DNA of 64,000 bases from Sediminibacillus halophilus (GTDB lineage Bacteria > Bacillota > Bacilli > Bacillales > Amphibacillaceae), in the NCBI RefSeq assembly GCF_900103695.1, contig NZ_FNHF01000001.1, positions 62,001-126,000 on the forward strand. Reading direction: 5' to 3'. Positions within the stretch are counted from its first letter, which is position 1, and each line of letters begins with the position of its first letter. Positions 8,720-16,499 of the stretch are shown one piece after another. The notes beneath the pieces are model-generated. The model saw only the letters and a program-made list of their open reading frames with translations, did not search any database and was not told where the DNA came from. Position numbers and translations under genes: made by a program.

Positions 8720-8728
8720 ATTGTACCA
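8720..8728 (-). promoter_or_regulatory. Extended -10 promoter element for the MFS gene
   Basis: TGGTACAAT on the minus strand has the TGn extension plus a 5/6 match to TATAAT. The -35 region is weak (TTTTCA at 15 bp spacing), which the extension can compensate for. Predicted start near 8713. Confidence 0.4.
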
Positions 8729-8858
8729 ACTTTTTTGGGTTGAAAAGAGACGATTTGTGAGTTTTTATTAGAATCATGCCTGATGAAAAACCAAGCAAAG
8801 ATTGCATGAATAAATGCTTAGCCATGTTGCCTGGTTTTGCAGTATCCAGAATAATGTA

Positions 8859-9269
8859 TCAATGTTTTACATCATGGTAGTGATCGAATGTTTCCATTGC
8901 CAGCGTGACACCTTGCGAAAAGGCTGCACCACCACCTAGAGCGGCACTTACAGCAATCGTTTCCATTACTTCGTTTTCTTCGGCTCCGTGTTCTACAGCA
9001 CCCTTGGTATGGTACATGATACAATATTCATCCTGGGCATAAATACTGATGCCAAGTGCGATCAATTGTTTTTGTTTGCCGTCTATTGCGCCGTCCTGAA
9101 AACAGGCTTCTGTAAAGTCGAAATAACTTTTTGTCATTTCCGGCAAGCCTTTTTCCAATCGGTTGCTTCCTTCTTTATAATCCAGAATCGCCTGGTCAAA
9201 GAAACTTCTGTCTTCTTCATGCATATCCATCATTCCCACTCCAATTCCGCGAAATTCAATTACACTCAT
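8859..9269 (-). CDS. Carboxymuconolactone decarboxylase / AhpD-like protein
   Basis: Up to 136 residues, all-helical CMD family. The signature DEYCIMYHTKGAVEHGAEE carries a C-x-x-H arrangement in place of the C-x-x-C of true AhpD alkylhydroperoxidases, with the downstream histidine and glutamates conserved. This variant fits a CMD-like protein of unknown reaction better than a peroxidase with a redox-active disulfide. The ATG at 9269 has no good ribosome binding site; ATG 9233 or 9230, behind GGAG, may be the real start (about 123 residues). It is monocistronic between convergent and divergent genes. Confidence 0.8.
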   Translation of the reverse strand: MSVIEFRGIGVGMMDMHEEDRSFFDQAILDYKEGSNRLEKGLPEMTKSYFDFTEACFQDGAIDGKQKQLIALGISIYAQDEYCIMYHTKGAVEHGAEENEVMETIAVSAALGGGAAFSQGVTLAMETFDHYHDVKH

Positions 9270-9513
9270 AGCGTGAGATTACCGGATAATTATCATACGT
9301 GGTATAAATTGGGAGGGCTGATTAACATCAGTAGTTTAAGGATACTTCCATCTTATCGCCTGTATTCATTCATACAAGGTTTGAAATCGTCTTACTCGAT
9401 ACGCTTGAAGAAGAAACAAGCGTAATAATCTTGTAATGCTGCTGATCCATCGTTTGAGAAGTCCTATAATTCGGGTAAAACATAAGAAAAGCATGACAGA
9501 AAGGTGTGTTTCC

Positions 9514-9870
9514 ATGTTATCCTTCCTGCCTAGCCAGGATGAAAAAACTATCGCAGTGCAATTTAAAGGTGAGGCCACAAAAGAGGATGCAGAACGTTTG
9601 GAACAACATGTAAAAGAACACTTTCCAGAAGGAAATTCTTTTAACGTGCTGGCCATCATACATGATATTAAAGGATCTTCCTTGAAGGGCATGGTGGAAG
9701 GCATAAAGTTTGATGCAAAGCATTGGGAACAATTCAGCAAATTGGCAGCAGTGACAGACAAAGATTCAGTAGATTCTCTCACAAAAATTGCGAAGTATTT
9801 GCCAGGTATTACGGTGAAGCGTTTTGATAAGGAAGAACTTGCGGAAGCCTGGGATTGGCTGCAGGAATAG
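9514..9870 (+). CDS. STAS/SEC14-domain (SpoIIAA-like) protein
   Basis: 118 residues from ATG 9514, preceded by GAAAGGTG; an upstream in-frame ATG at 9436 would add a basic, poorly conserved-looking leader. The sequence pattern (EKTIAVQFKGEATKEDAERL, then FNVLAIIHDIKGSSLKGM, ending in a helix with WDWLQE) matches the SpoIIAA-like/STAS-SEC14 family, whose members may bind lipids or nucleotides; function is unknown. It is not the anti-anti-sigma factor of the spoIIA operon, which is found at 32.1 kb. A bidirectional terminator follows. Confidence 0.7.
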   Translation: MLSFLPSQDEKTIAVQFKGEATKEDAERLEQHVKEHFPEGNSFNVLAIIHDIKGSSLKGMVEGIKFDAKHWEQFSKLAAVTDKDSVDSLTKIAKYLPGITVKRFDKEELAEAWDWLQE

Positions 9871-9882
9871 GGGACATAGATC

Positions 9883-9920
9883 AAGAAGCCGCGGTATGCT
9901 ATAAAGTACCGCGGCTTCTT
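9883..9920. terminator. Bidirectional hairpin between convergent genes
   Basis: A perfect 14-bp stem, AAGAAGCCGCGGTA at 9883-9896 with its complement at 9907-9920, and a 10-base loop. The stem ends are A/T rich on both sides but no long T run is present. It sits between the STAS gene (+) and the opuAC-like gene (-). Confidence 0.7.
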
Positions 9921-9926
9921 GCATAG

Positions 9927-10814
9927 CTATTTCGTCCATTCTGAAATCAGATCCTGGTGTTCATCTATCCAGGCTTGCGCCCCTTCTTCTTCCGATTCCG
10001 CCTCATTTATGGTTGCCATTAGGCTTCCTAGTTGCTCGTCATCAAGCTTGAAGTTATCAAACCACTTAACAACCTCTGGTTGGTCTTCTTCGAGTCCTTT
10101 TCTGGCCGCATAAGAAATGTTTTCTGAATCACCATAAACATTTTTTGGATCCTCTAGTATTTTTAAATCCATTTCGGCAAAAGACCAATGTGGTTTCCAT
10201 AAGGTAACAACGATCGGTTCTTCCTTTTCAATGTTGTTTTGCAATTCAGTTAACATTGTTGGTTCAGAAGAACTTGCAAGCTCAAAATCCAAATCATACG
10301 CATTAATTACTTCCTCGGTTAACGACATGATACTTGCACCTGCATCAATACCAACTATTTGGGAATCTAATTCCTCCTTATGGTCATTCAAGTCTTCTAT
10401 ACTATTGATATTTTTCATATAGGAAGGTACAACGAGCGCCAAGTCAGTACCTTCATACCAATTTTCCCGCCAATCGATTTCATCCTTGTATTTATCATAG
10501 TAGGCTTTATCAGTATTCGGCAGCCAAATTTCCATTCCGATGTCTAAATCCCCGGCAGAAAGGGCTTCATAGAGAAAAGCTTTTTCAACAGAAGTCAATT
10601 CAACATTGTATCCTTTGTCTTCCAGAATGATTTTCCACATGTTTGACACTGCCACGTTCTCGGCCCAGTTATTCATTCCAATAGAAATGGTGCCCTTGTC
10701 CCCTTGTGATTCATCACTTGCTTGTTGATCTGTATTTTCGTCCGATTCTTCTCCGCCGCATGCTGTTAGCAATAACAACAATCCTAGTAATAAAATAGCA
10801 AGCAGTTTTTTCAT
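9927..10814 (-). CDS. Glycine betaine/choline-type ABC transporter substrate-binding lipoprotein (OpuAC/ProX family)
   Basis: 295 residues. The signal peptide ends in the lipobox LLTAC, so the mature protein is anchored at the outer face of the membrane. The start of the mature domain, ISIGMNNWAENVAVSNMWK, is characteristic of quaternary-ammonium-binding proteins that feed osmoprotectant ABC importers. AAGGAGG precedes the ATG. No permease or ATPase gene is adjacent, so it is an orphan component that must work with a transporter encoded elsewhere. A linker rich in acidic residues and Gln/Ser follows the lipobox. Confidence 0.85.
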   Translation of the reverse strand: MKKLLAILLLGLLLLLTACGGEESDENTDQQASDESQGDKGTISIGMNNWAENVAVSNMWKIILEDKGYNVELTSVEKAFLYEALSAGDLDIGMEIWLPNTDKAYYDKYKDEIDWRENWYEGTDLALVVPSYMKNINSIEDLNDHKEELDSQIVGIDAGASIMSLTEEVINAYDLDFELASSSEPTMLTELQNNIEKEEPIVVTLWKPHWSFAEMDLKILEDPKNVYGDSENISYAARKGLEEDQPEVVKWFDNFKLDDEQLGSLMATINEAESEEEGAQAWIDEHQDLISEWTK

Positions 10815-11276
10815 TTACTCATCATCCTCCTTTGTTGAATCTTATTCTTCTATTCGATAAGTTAAGTTTTTAGTTATCTGTAGTGTGGGCATTTAAAGGG
10901 AAATCATCCATTAGAGGCTGATTTTTCCGTTAAATGCTAAATCCTTAAGAAGGTTCAAAAAGCAGAAGGAAAGGGAGCGGAAAGTGGTGTGACAAATTAT
11001 TCGGGCTCGGGGATTGGTTCTTTGTTTCCAAACAACTGTTAAAAGACAGAATAACATAACACGATTCCTGCAGGAGAAAAGCTTTGGAACTAAATGGCGG
11101 ATCAACGAGATGGGGAAAAGTTGAAATAGACACAAAGAATATTATAACAATTCAAGAAATAAATGCAACTGAATGAAAAAAATGGGAAGGAAGATAGGGG
11201 GGACGGGAAATTGAAAAAGGCTGTCATCACGGTTTCCAGTTTGACTTGTACCTCTACACTATGGCTTTTTAAAGGA
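10815..11276. other. Intergenic region without a supported gene
   Basis: About 460 bases upstream of the binding-protein gene and downstream of yidC2. One 27-codon plus-strand ORF opens with TTG 11211 behind GGGGGG and ends at 11294 inside the yidC2 terminator; it has no further support. No riboswitch or clear promoter is recognised. Confidence 0.4.
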
Positions 11277-11309
11277 AAAGCACTTCCCGGCTAAACCAGA
11301 AAGTGCTTT
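11277..11309 (-). terminator. Intrinsic terminator of the mifM-yidC2 unit
   Basis: AAAGCACTT-type arms flank a 15-base loop just beyond the yidC2 stop codon. On the minus strand the stem is followed by a T-rich stretch (TTTTCCTTT). Confidence 0.6.
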
Positions 11310-11316
11310 ACAATAC

Positions 11317-12126
11317 CTATTTCACTGTTTGTTCTGAGGCCACTACTTGTTGGGATTGTTTTGGCTGGTATAGCCGTTTGGCCAATAGTGTCTGGAATAT
11401 CAAAAACAACCCGCCTACGGTCCAATACAAAGGCAATGCTGCCGGCGCAGAAAAGGATACAAACCCAATCATTACTGGTGACAATAATCCCATGATAGCC
11501 ATTTGTTTCCGTTGCTGTGGATCCATTCCGATTTGCGTCACTTTGAATTGAGCAAAGTAGATCGCTGCGGCAATAAATGGCATGACCATGTCAGTATGCC
11601 CTAAGTTAAACCACAGAAAAGTATGAGAAGCTATTTCAGGTGTTGTTCTGATGGCATAGTAAAAGCCAATCAAAATCGGAAATTGGATTATCATCGGTAA
11701 ACATCCTACAGCACCGAGAGGGTTCATTCCGTGTTTTTGATATAATTGCATCATTTCCTGTTGCTGCTTTGTCTTGGATTCCTTGTCGGTCTTGTTGTTG
11801 TACTTTTCTTTTATTTCGTCAAGTGCCGGTTTCATCACGGCCATTTTTTCCCGCATTTGATAACTGCCCTTTTGCTGTTTCAGCATCAACGGCATCAATG
11901 CTAATCGTATCAGCAAGGTAACGACAACTATCGATGCTCCATAGTTATCGTTTAGTAGCGATGCTACACTTTTAATCAAAAACGAAAAACTGTCGACAAA
12001 GTAATGATGGAACCAGCCAGATGAACTGCCACCCGAAGCACCTTGGCATCCAGTTAGTAACAGCATAAGGGTTATAAAGATAAATCCGCTCTTTTTAAAG
12101 GTTGTGAATACAGAATGTTTCTCCAT
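11317..12126 (-). CDS. yidC2: Membrane protein insertase YidC2 (OxaA/YqjG type)
   Basis: 269-residue YidC/Oxa1 insertase. Signal peptide with lipobox LLTGC at about residues 23-27, then five membrane segments. The hydrophilic-groove arginine is seen in VTLLIRLALMPLMLKQQK, and the cytoplasmic coiled region EIKEKYNNKTDKESKTKQQQ follows. It inserts and folds membrane proteins together with SecYEG. Position next to polIV and downstream of a MifM-like gene identifies it as the YidC2/YqjG paralogue rather than SpoIIIJ. Its ribosome binding site (GAGGAGG) is paired in a hairpin whose other arm is inside the mifM-like coding region, so expression should rise when insertase capacity is low. Confidence 0.93.
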   Translation of the reverse strand: MEKHSVFTTFKKSGFIFITLMLLLTGCQGASGGSSSGWFHHYFVDSFSFLIKSVASLLNDNYGASIVVVTLLIRLALMPLMLKQQKGSYQMREKMAVMKPALDEIKEKYNNKTDKESKTKQQQEMMQLYQKHGMNPLGAVGCLPMIIQFPILIGFYYAIRTTPEIASHTFLWFNLGHTDMVMPFIAAAIYFAQFKVTQIGMDPQQRKQMAIMGLLSPVMIGFVSFSAPAALPLYWTVGGLFLIFQTLLAKRLYQPKQSQQVVASEQTVK

Positions 12127-12449
12127 TGTTGTCCTCCTCGTAGGGTATATTTCTGGTTGGTCAACGAGAAGGAATGATTATCTGTATCATCTTCAGGGCC
12201 GTCTTTTCGTTTTATTTTTCTTGCTATCCAGGTAATCAGTTCCCCTGTCTCGGTTAATCTTCTTTCAACCGGGAGCAGTCGAAACTGAATTGCGTGGTAA
12301 TCTCTGGTGACCATTTCACTGGTTTTGGACAAGGAGGGAAAGGTCATCACCGAAAACCCAAACGCACAGTAAATAGCCAGGATCATACTAACATAAAAAT
12401 AAAATGGAGACGCCTCGCTCAGCAGTTCATTCAATAATTCGATCAACAT
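12072..12449 (-). CDS. mifM: MifM-like ribosome-arrest sensor peptide controlling yidC2
   Basis: 125 residues, behind a near-perfect GAAGGAGGTGAA ribosome binding site. One N-terminal membrane segment (about residues 16-36, FYFYVSMILAIYCAFGF) is followed by a soluble part ending in ITWIARKIKRKDGPEDDTD (residues 72-90). This closely resembles the B. subtilis MifM arrest sequence as I remember it (W-I-R-K, a downstream proline, then an acidic cluster). Arrest near residues 88-90 would place the ribosome over codons 93-96, the 5' arm of the hairpin that hides the yidC2 ribosome binding site. The gene overlaps yidC2 by 55 bp. Location between yidC2 and polIV matches mifM in B. subtilis. The tail after the arrest site is longer than in B. 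subtilis. Confidence 0.82.
   Translation of the reverse strand: MLIELLNELLSEASPFYFYVSMILAIYCAFGFSVMTFPSLSKTSEMVTRDYHAIQFRLLPVERRLTETGELITWIARKIKRKDGPEDDTDNHSFSLTNQKYTLRGGQQWRNILYSQPLKRADLSL
12133..12172 (-). promoter_or_regulatory. Hairpin sequestering the yidC2 ribosome binding site
   Basis: On the minus strand, CCTTCTCGT (12172-12164) pairs with ACGAGGAGG (12141-12133): 9 pairs including one G-U, loop 22 bases. The 3' arm is the yidC2 Shine-Dalgarno sequence, 6 bases before its ATG. The 5' arm is in codons 93-96 of the mifM-like gene, just past the predicted arrest site. Confidence 0.8.
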
Positions 12450-12486
12450 TTGTATTCACCTCCTTCTTTCTATGCAAACTACTTCT

Positions 12487-12515
12487 ATTAAACTCCTCTG
12501 AGAGCCATTTGTCAA
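12487..12515 (-). promoter_or_regulatory. SigA-type promoter of mifM-yidC2
   Basis: TTGACA (12515-12510) and TTTAAT (12492-12487) on the minus strand with exactly 17 bases between them, 38 bases before the mifM-like ATG. Confidence 0.75.
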
Positions 12516-12744
12516 AGAACAATTCATGACAAAACAGAGTTGGAAAAAAGAACCTCTTATACTATTTGTTTTGTCTGCCATTCTCCGAGCCGATTCAAAT
12601 GGTATGGTTGCAAAAAATTAATCGAATAACTTCATGCCTATAGTCGTCTATGAATAATATAACGAACGACACTACAAGAAAGTTTCAATCAATTACTACT
12701 ATTTCGCAGATTGGTTTAAGAAGGCTTCAACAGGCAAAATGTGC

Positions 12745-12773
12745 TATACTACTAGTAGTAGAACAACCGTTCT
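12745..12773 (+). promoter_or_regulatory. LexA (DinR) box and -10 element of the polIV promoter
   Basis: AGAACAACCGTTCT at 12760-12773 contains the GAAC-N4-GTTC core of the Gram-positive SOS box. It lies 9 bases downstream of TATACT (12745-12750) and 18 bases before the polIV ATG, a position suited to repression. Confidence 0.65.
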
Positions 12774-12790
12774 GTTGGAAGGTGGAAGTT

Positions 12791-14059
12791 ATGTCGAAGT
12801 GGTACCCCAAAAAAGGACGTGTTATCTTTCACGTTGATATGAACAGTTTTTATGCGTCCGTTGAAATGGCATATAATCCAGAATTAAAAGGAAAAGCAAT
12901 AGCTATAGCCGGTAATCCGGAAGAACGGAAAGGGATCATTGTGACCAGCAGTTACGAAGCAAGAAAAAAAGGCGTAAAAACAACAATGCCCTTATGGGAA
13001 GCGAAAAAGCTATGTCCGGAACTGTTGGTGATGCGGCCGAATTTTGACCGGTATCGTACGGCTTCAAGGGAGATGTTTAACATATTAGCGGATGTTACTT
13101 CCTTTGTTCAGCCAGTGTCGATAGATGAGGGTTATATGGATATTACCGATTGCCAGCAGCTGGGTTCCCCTCTGGAAATTGCCGAAGCTATTCAAAATCG
13201 AATAGCGAGTGAATTGGATTTGCCCTGCAGTATCGGAATAGCCCCAAATAAATTCCTCGCTAAAATGGCTTCAGATATGAAAAAACCAATGGGAATCACG
13301 GTTTTGCGAAAACGGGATTTGGCTACGAAGTTATGGCCGCTGGCTATAGAAGAAATGTATGGCATTGGAAGCAAGACAGCCGAAAAACTTTATAAATTGA
13401 ATATTTTTACCATAAAAGATTTGGTCGATGCGGATACCTTTCAGCTTAAGCGGATTTTGGGTATAAATGGCGAACGGTTGCAAAATCGTGCTAAAGGGAT
13501 GGATACGAGTCCAGTAGATCCAGATGCAGTTCATGAGTTCAAAAGTATTGGAAGCTCAGAGACATTGCCGCAGGATACAATCGATTTTATCGAGATTAGG
13601 CAGTTGTTCACCCGTCTGGCAAGAAATGTTGTCAGAAGGATGCAAAGAAAGCAGGCTGTAGGCCGTGGGATCCAAATTATGGTGAAGTACCATGATTATA
13701 AAACCATTACCAGAAGTCGTAAATTGCCCGATTATACAGATAACGATGGGGAGATTTTAGCAGTTAGTATGGATTTATTTGAAAAGCATTGGAATGAGGA
13801 GCCTGTAAGATTGTTGGGAATCACTGTCCAGGATGTGGCGGAGAAAAAGGAAGTCGCACAGCAGCTTGATTTATTTACTTACGAAAAAGAAGCAAGTAAA
13901 GAAAAGCTTTACAAGACAATTGACGAGTTAACAGAAAAATATGGAGAAAACCCGTTTAAAAAATTAGGTGGTAAAGGGCTGGATGTTGAACCGCGTACTA
14001 GTTTTCAAAAAGATTTTTTAAACGATTATCAACGAATAGACAGAAAAAATAAAAGTTAG
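12791..14059 (+). CDS. dinB: DNA polymerase IV (Y family, YqjH type)
   Basis: 422 residues from ATG 12791, preceded by GGAAGGTGG. Y-family translesion polymerase: palm motif HVDMNSFYASVE with the first catalytic aspartate, and SIDEGYMD with the catalytic DE pair. Helix-hairpin-helix and little-finger regions follow, and the beta-clamp binding motif QLDLF is near residue 360. An in-frame extension to 12650 runs through the promoter and is rejected. The divergent yidC2-mifM neighbour matches the B. subtilis yqjG-yqzJ-yqjH arrangement. A LexA-type box upstream suggests SOS induction, although B. subtilis yqjH, as I recall, is not SOS-controlled. Confidence 0.93.
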   Translation: MSKWYPKKGRVIFHVDMNSFYASVEMAYNPELKGKAIAIAGNPEERKGIIVTSSYEARKKGVKTTMPLWEAKKLCPELLVMRPNFDRYRTASREMFNILADVTSFVQPVSIDEGYMDITDCQQLGSPLEIAEAIQNRIASELDLPCSIGIAPNKFLAKMASDMKKPMGITVLRKRDLATKLWPLAIEEMYGIGSKTAEKLYKLNIFTIKDLVDADTFQLKRILGINGERLQNRAKGMDTSPVDPDAVHEFKSIGSSETLPQDTIDFIEIRQLFTRLARNVVRRMQRKQAVGRGIQIMVKYHDYKTITRSRKLPDYTDNDGEILAVSMDLFEKHWNEEPVRLLGITVQDVAEKKEVAQQLDLFTYEKEASKEKLYKTIDELTEKYGENPFKKLGGKGLDVEPRTSFQKDFLNDYQRIDRKNKS

Positions 14060-14108
14060 GGAAAGAGTGCCGAAGGTAGTAACATCGGTATAAAGAGCTT
14101 GAAGAGAT

Positions 14109-14141
14109 ACTTGTAGAAAAACCGCCGGTCTCTCTACAAGT
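14109..14141 (+). terminator. Hairpin downstream of polIV
   Basis: ACTTGTAGA at 14109-14117 pairs with TCTACAAGT at 14133-14141 (9 bp, loop 15). Only a short T-rich stretch follows, so it is a weak terminator candidate. Confidence 0.5.
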
Positions 14142-14160
14142 TATCCTTTCAATATATTCG

Positions 14161-14298
14161 TTAATTAGCTTGATTGATACTCTTCAATATGTCTGGGTTT
14201 TTCAGGATTTCTTGAAAACACTCCTGGCATGTAGTACTGTATGACTGTTTTTCTTTCGCAGTGTTTAGATGGATATGATCTTTGAAGTGTTGACACAT
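14161..14298 (-). CDS. Small cysteine-containing protein, 45 residues
   Basis: An uninterrupted ORF, ATG at 14298, preceded by AGAGGAAG. The product has one N-terminal C-x-x-H (MCQHFKDHIH) and a central C-x-x-C (STTCQECFQEIL), which together could bind a metal; the remainder is hydrophilic. I do not recognise the family. It lies alone between polIV and RNase Z, antisense to neither. About 170 bases upstream of its start hold no other gene. Confidence 0.45.
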   Translation of the reverse strand: MCQHFKDHIHLNTAKEKQSYSTTCQECFQEILKNPDILKSINQAN

Positions 14299-14470
14299 TT
14301 ATCTTCTTCCTCTCTCAATAGATGTTAATCTTTTTTGATCAAATCGTTATTTCACTCCTTTATATACCCAAATGCATGGAGGCAAAACACTTGTTATCCT
14401 TATGAAAAATGGTCGGATTGAATGAAGAAAGAGAGGATATGAGGGAATAAACTACAGTAATGATAGAAAT

Positions 14471-14518
14471 AAGCACGTAAGGGCGCGCGCTTTATTATCC
14501 ACGATCCCTAACGTGCTT
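14471..14518. terminator. Bidirectional terminator at the end of rnz
   Basis: AAGCACGTAAGGG (14471-14483) and CCCTAACGTGCTT (14506-14518), 12 of 13 bases paired. T-rich flanks occur on both sides. Confidence 0.65.
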
Positions 14519-14519
14519 T

Positions 14520-15443
14520 TTATTTTTGCGGTATTTCTTCTTGATGAAAATCCTGTGCAAGGGCAGTGTTGGGAAATATCTCTTGCGCTTCGGCCAGCAG
14601 CTGTTCTTGTATTTCTCCTTGATAACGAGAAGAAATGTGGGTGAGGACGAGCTTGTTAACTGCAGCAGCTTTCGCAATCCGGGCAGCCTGCCTGCTTGTT
14701 GAATGAAAATAATCAAACGCCAACGCTTCATCCTCGGCTTTAAAAGTTGCCTCATGGATTAATAAGTCAGATCCTTGTGCGAAATCCTTTAAATCGGGAA
14801 GGTATCTCGTATCGCCGAGTATGGTAATCACCCGGCCAGGTTTATCTGGGCCGGTATAATCGCTTCGTGAAATTGTTCTGCCATCAGCTAAAGTAACTTG
14901 TTCTTTTTCCTTGATTTGTTGATAGATAGGACCCGGCAAGATACCTGCTGCTTTGAGTTTTTCCGGTTGGAGTTCTCCCGGACGGGCTTTTTCTGTTATA
15001 CGGTAGCCAAAACTCTTGATGCCGTGGGACAATTTTTTTGCCGTGACTTCAAACAGTTCATTTTCGAATAGTAGTCCTTCACTGACTTCTTCTACGAATA
15101 ACGGATACGTAAGAGTAGTTCCACTCACCTGTAAACTGGTCTCGATAAATTCTTTTAGTCCTTTAGGGCCGAAAATAGTCACAGGAGTCTCCCCGCTTTG
15201 AAAGGACCTGCTGCTTAGCATACCAGGCAATCCATAGATGTGATCTCCATGTAAGTGGGTGATAAAGATTTTATCTATTTTTCTAGGTTTGATTGTGGTG
15301 TGAAGAATTTGATGCTGTGTTGCCTCCCCGCAATCAAAAAGCCAGATACTTTGGATTTCCTGCAGCATGCGCAGAGCAATGGAAGATACGTTTCTTTCCT
15401 TTGAAGGCAGGCCAGCTCCTGTTCCTAAAAATACTACATCCAT
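14520..15443 (-). CDS. rnz: Ribonuclease Z (tRNA 3' processing endonuclease)
   Basis: 307 residues, metallo-beta-lactamase fold. The zinc-binding motif is [13 protein letters not shown] (around residues 62-74), and the family's other histidines occur in ILGDTR and LTHISSRY. It removes the 3' trailer of tRNA precursors that lack encoded CCA. Length matches the long bacterial form with the exosite arm (about residues 150-180). Downstream of namA by 15 bp in the same orientation, so cotranscription is likely; B. subtilis also has rnz near namA (yqjM). Confidence 0.95.
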   Translation of the reverse strand: MDVVFLGTGAGLPSKERNVSSIALRMLQEIQSIWLFDCGEATQHQILHTTIKPRKIDKIFITHLHGDHIYGLPGMLSSRSFQSGETPVTIFGPKGLKEFIETSLQVSGTTLTYPLFVEEVSEGLLFENELFEVTAKKLSHGIKSFGYRITEKARPGELQPEKLKAAGILPGPIYQQIKEKEQVTLADGRTISRSDYTGPDKPGRVITILGDTRYLPDLKDFAQGSDLLIHEATFKAEDEALAFDYFHSTSRQAARIAKAAAVNKLVLTHISSRYQGEIQEQLLAEAQEIFPNTALAQDFHQEEIPQK

Positions 15444-15458
15444 GTTTTCCCTCCCAAC

Positions 15459-16478
15459 TCACCTCCAGCCGCGTTGATATTGCTTTGGTGCCTCTATTGT
15501 ATGGCCTAACTCATCCGCAGCGGCCTTAGGCCAATATGGATTTCTTAATAATGCCCGGGCTAGAAAGATTAAATCTGCGCGATCATTCTGCAGGATTTCT
15601 TCTGCCTGGATACCTGTCGTGATTAATCCGACAGCGCCTGTAGAAATTTCCGCCTGATGCTTGATGGTATCTGCACCGGGGACTTGATAGCCGGGATAAG
15701 AAGTTATTCTTGCTGGTACGACTCCTCCTGAACTGCAGTCAATCAAATCGATGCCTTGCTGCTTCATTTGTTCGGCAAAATAAACAAAGTCATCCATGGT
15801 GTTCCCGCCTTCTGCATATTCATTTGCTGAAATCCTAACAAAGACAGGGCCATTCCATACTGTTTTCACTGCTTCAATGATTTCAAAGAGAATCCGGTAC
15901 CGATTTTCTTTGCTTCCGCCATACTGATCGTTCCGTTGATTGGTAAGAGGGGACAAATACTGATTGATTAAGTACCCGTGAGCAGCATGAATTTCAATGA
16001 TATCGAAACCGGCAAGCTTTGCTCTTCGTGCTCCTTGTTTAAACGCTTCAACTGTATCGGCGATATCCTCCTTGCTCATTTCAATGGGGGTTTGATAGTT
16101 TTCATTGAATGCAAGCGGACTTGCACTATAACTTTTCTGTTCATCTTCCGCTTTTCTTCCGGCATGAGCCAGCTGTAGGCTGCTTTTTGCGCCATGGACA
16201 TGAACCCTGTCACTGATTTTTTTCAATCCATCGATATGCTTGTCATCCCAGATTCCCAAGTCTTTGGCAGAAATTCGTCCGGCTTGCTGGACAGCTGTTG
16301 CTTCTACCATTATCAAACCTGTCTGTCCTGCAGCTCGAGACTCATAATGGGCGATATGGAAGGGCTGGACAGTTCCATCTTCTGGTTCACTAGAATACAT
16401 GCACATCGGGGACATGACAATTCTATTTTTTAAGGTGACATCGCCAAATGTAATAGGGGTAAAAAGTTTATTAGGCAT
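15459..16478 (-). CDS. namA: NADPH dehydrogenase NamA (YqjM, old yellow enzyme)
   Basis: 339-residue FMN-dependent TIM-barrel ene-reductase. The N-terminal segment [20 protein letters not shown] with MSPMCMYS contains the cysteine typical of the YqjM class (Cys26 in B. subtilis). [19 protein letters not shown] carries the substrate-binding residues. It reduces activated C=C bonds of enones and nitro compounds with NADPH in oxidative or xenobiotic stress. AGGAGG precedes the ATG. Lies upstream of rnz in the same unit. Confidence 0.95.
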   Translation of the reverse strand: MPNKLFTPITFGDVTLKNRIVMSPMCMYSSEPEDGTVQPFHIAHYESRAAGQTGLIMVEATAVQQAGRISAKDLGIWDDKHIDGLKKISDRVHVHGAKSSLQLAHAGRKAEDEQKSYSASPLAFNENYQTPIEMSKEDIADTVEAFKQGARRAKLAGFDIIEIHAAHGYLINQYLSPLTNQRNDQYGGSKENRYRILFEIIEAVKTVWNGPVFVRISANEYAEGGNTMDDFVYFAEQMKQQGIDLIDCSSGGVVPARITSYPGYQVPGADTIKHQAEISTGAVGLITTGIQAEEILQNDRADLIFLARALLRNPYWPKAAADELGHTIEAPKQYQRGWR

Positions 16479-16499
16479 TTTTTGTACCTCCTGTTTGTT

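Noticed and set aside
9284-9293. GATAATTATC resembling a Fur box before the AhpD-like gene
   Set aside because: Only ten palindromic bases; the 7-1-7 pattern fails on one side.
8988-9425. 145-codon plus-strand ORF opposite the AhpD-like gene
   Set aside because: Composition is Cys/Phe/His rich and unlike a protein; it is the antisense shadow of a recognisable family.
9366-9884. 172-codon minus-strand ORF opposite the STAS/SEC14 gene
   Set aside because: Low complexity Ser/Phe/Cys-rich translation, no ribosome binding site, and it crosses the terminator stem.
11211-11294. 27-codon TTG-start ORF after a G-rich stretch
   Set aside because: Ends inside the yidC2 terminator, no promoter, TTG start; probably chance.
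12650-12790. N-terminal extension of polIV by 47 codons
   Set aside because: It runs through the -10 element and the LexA box; the start at 12791 has a good ribosome binding site and matches the family.
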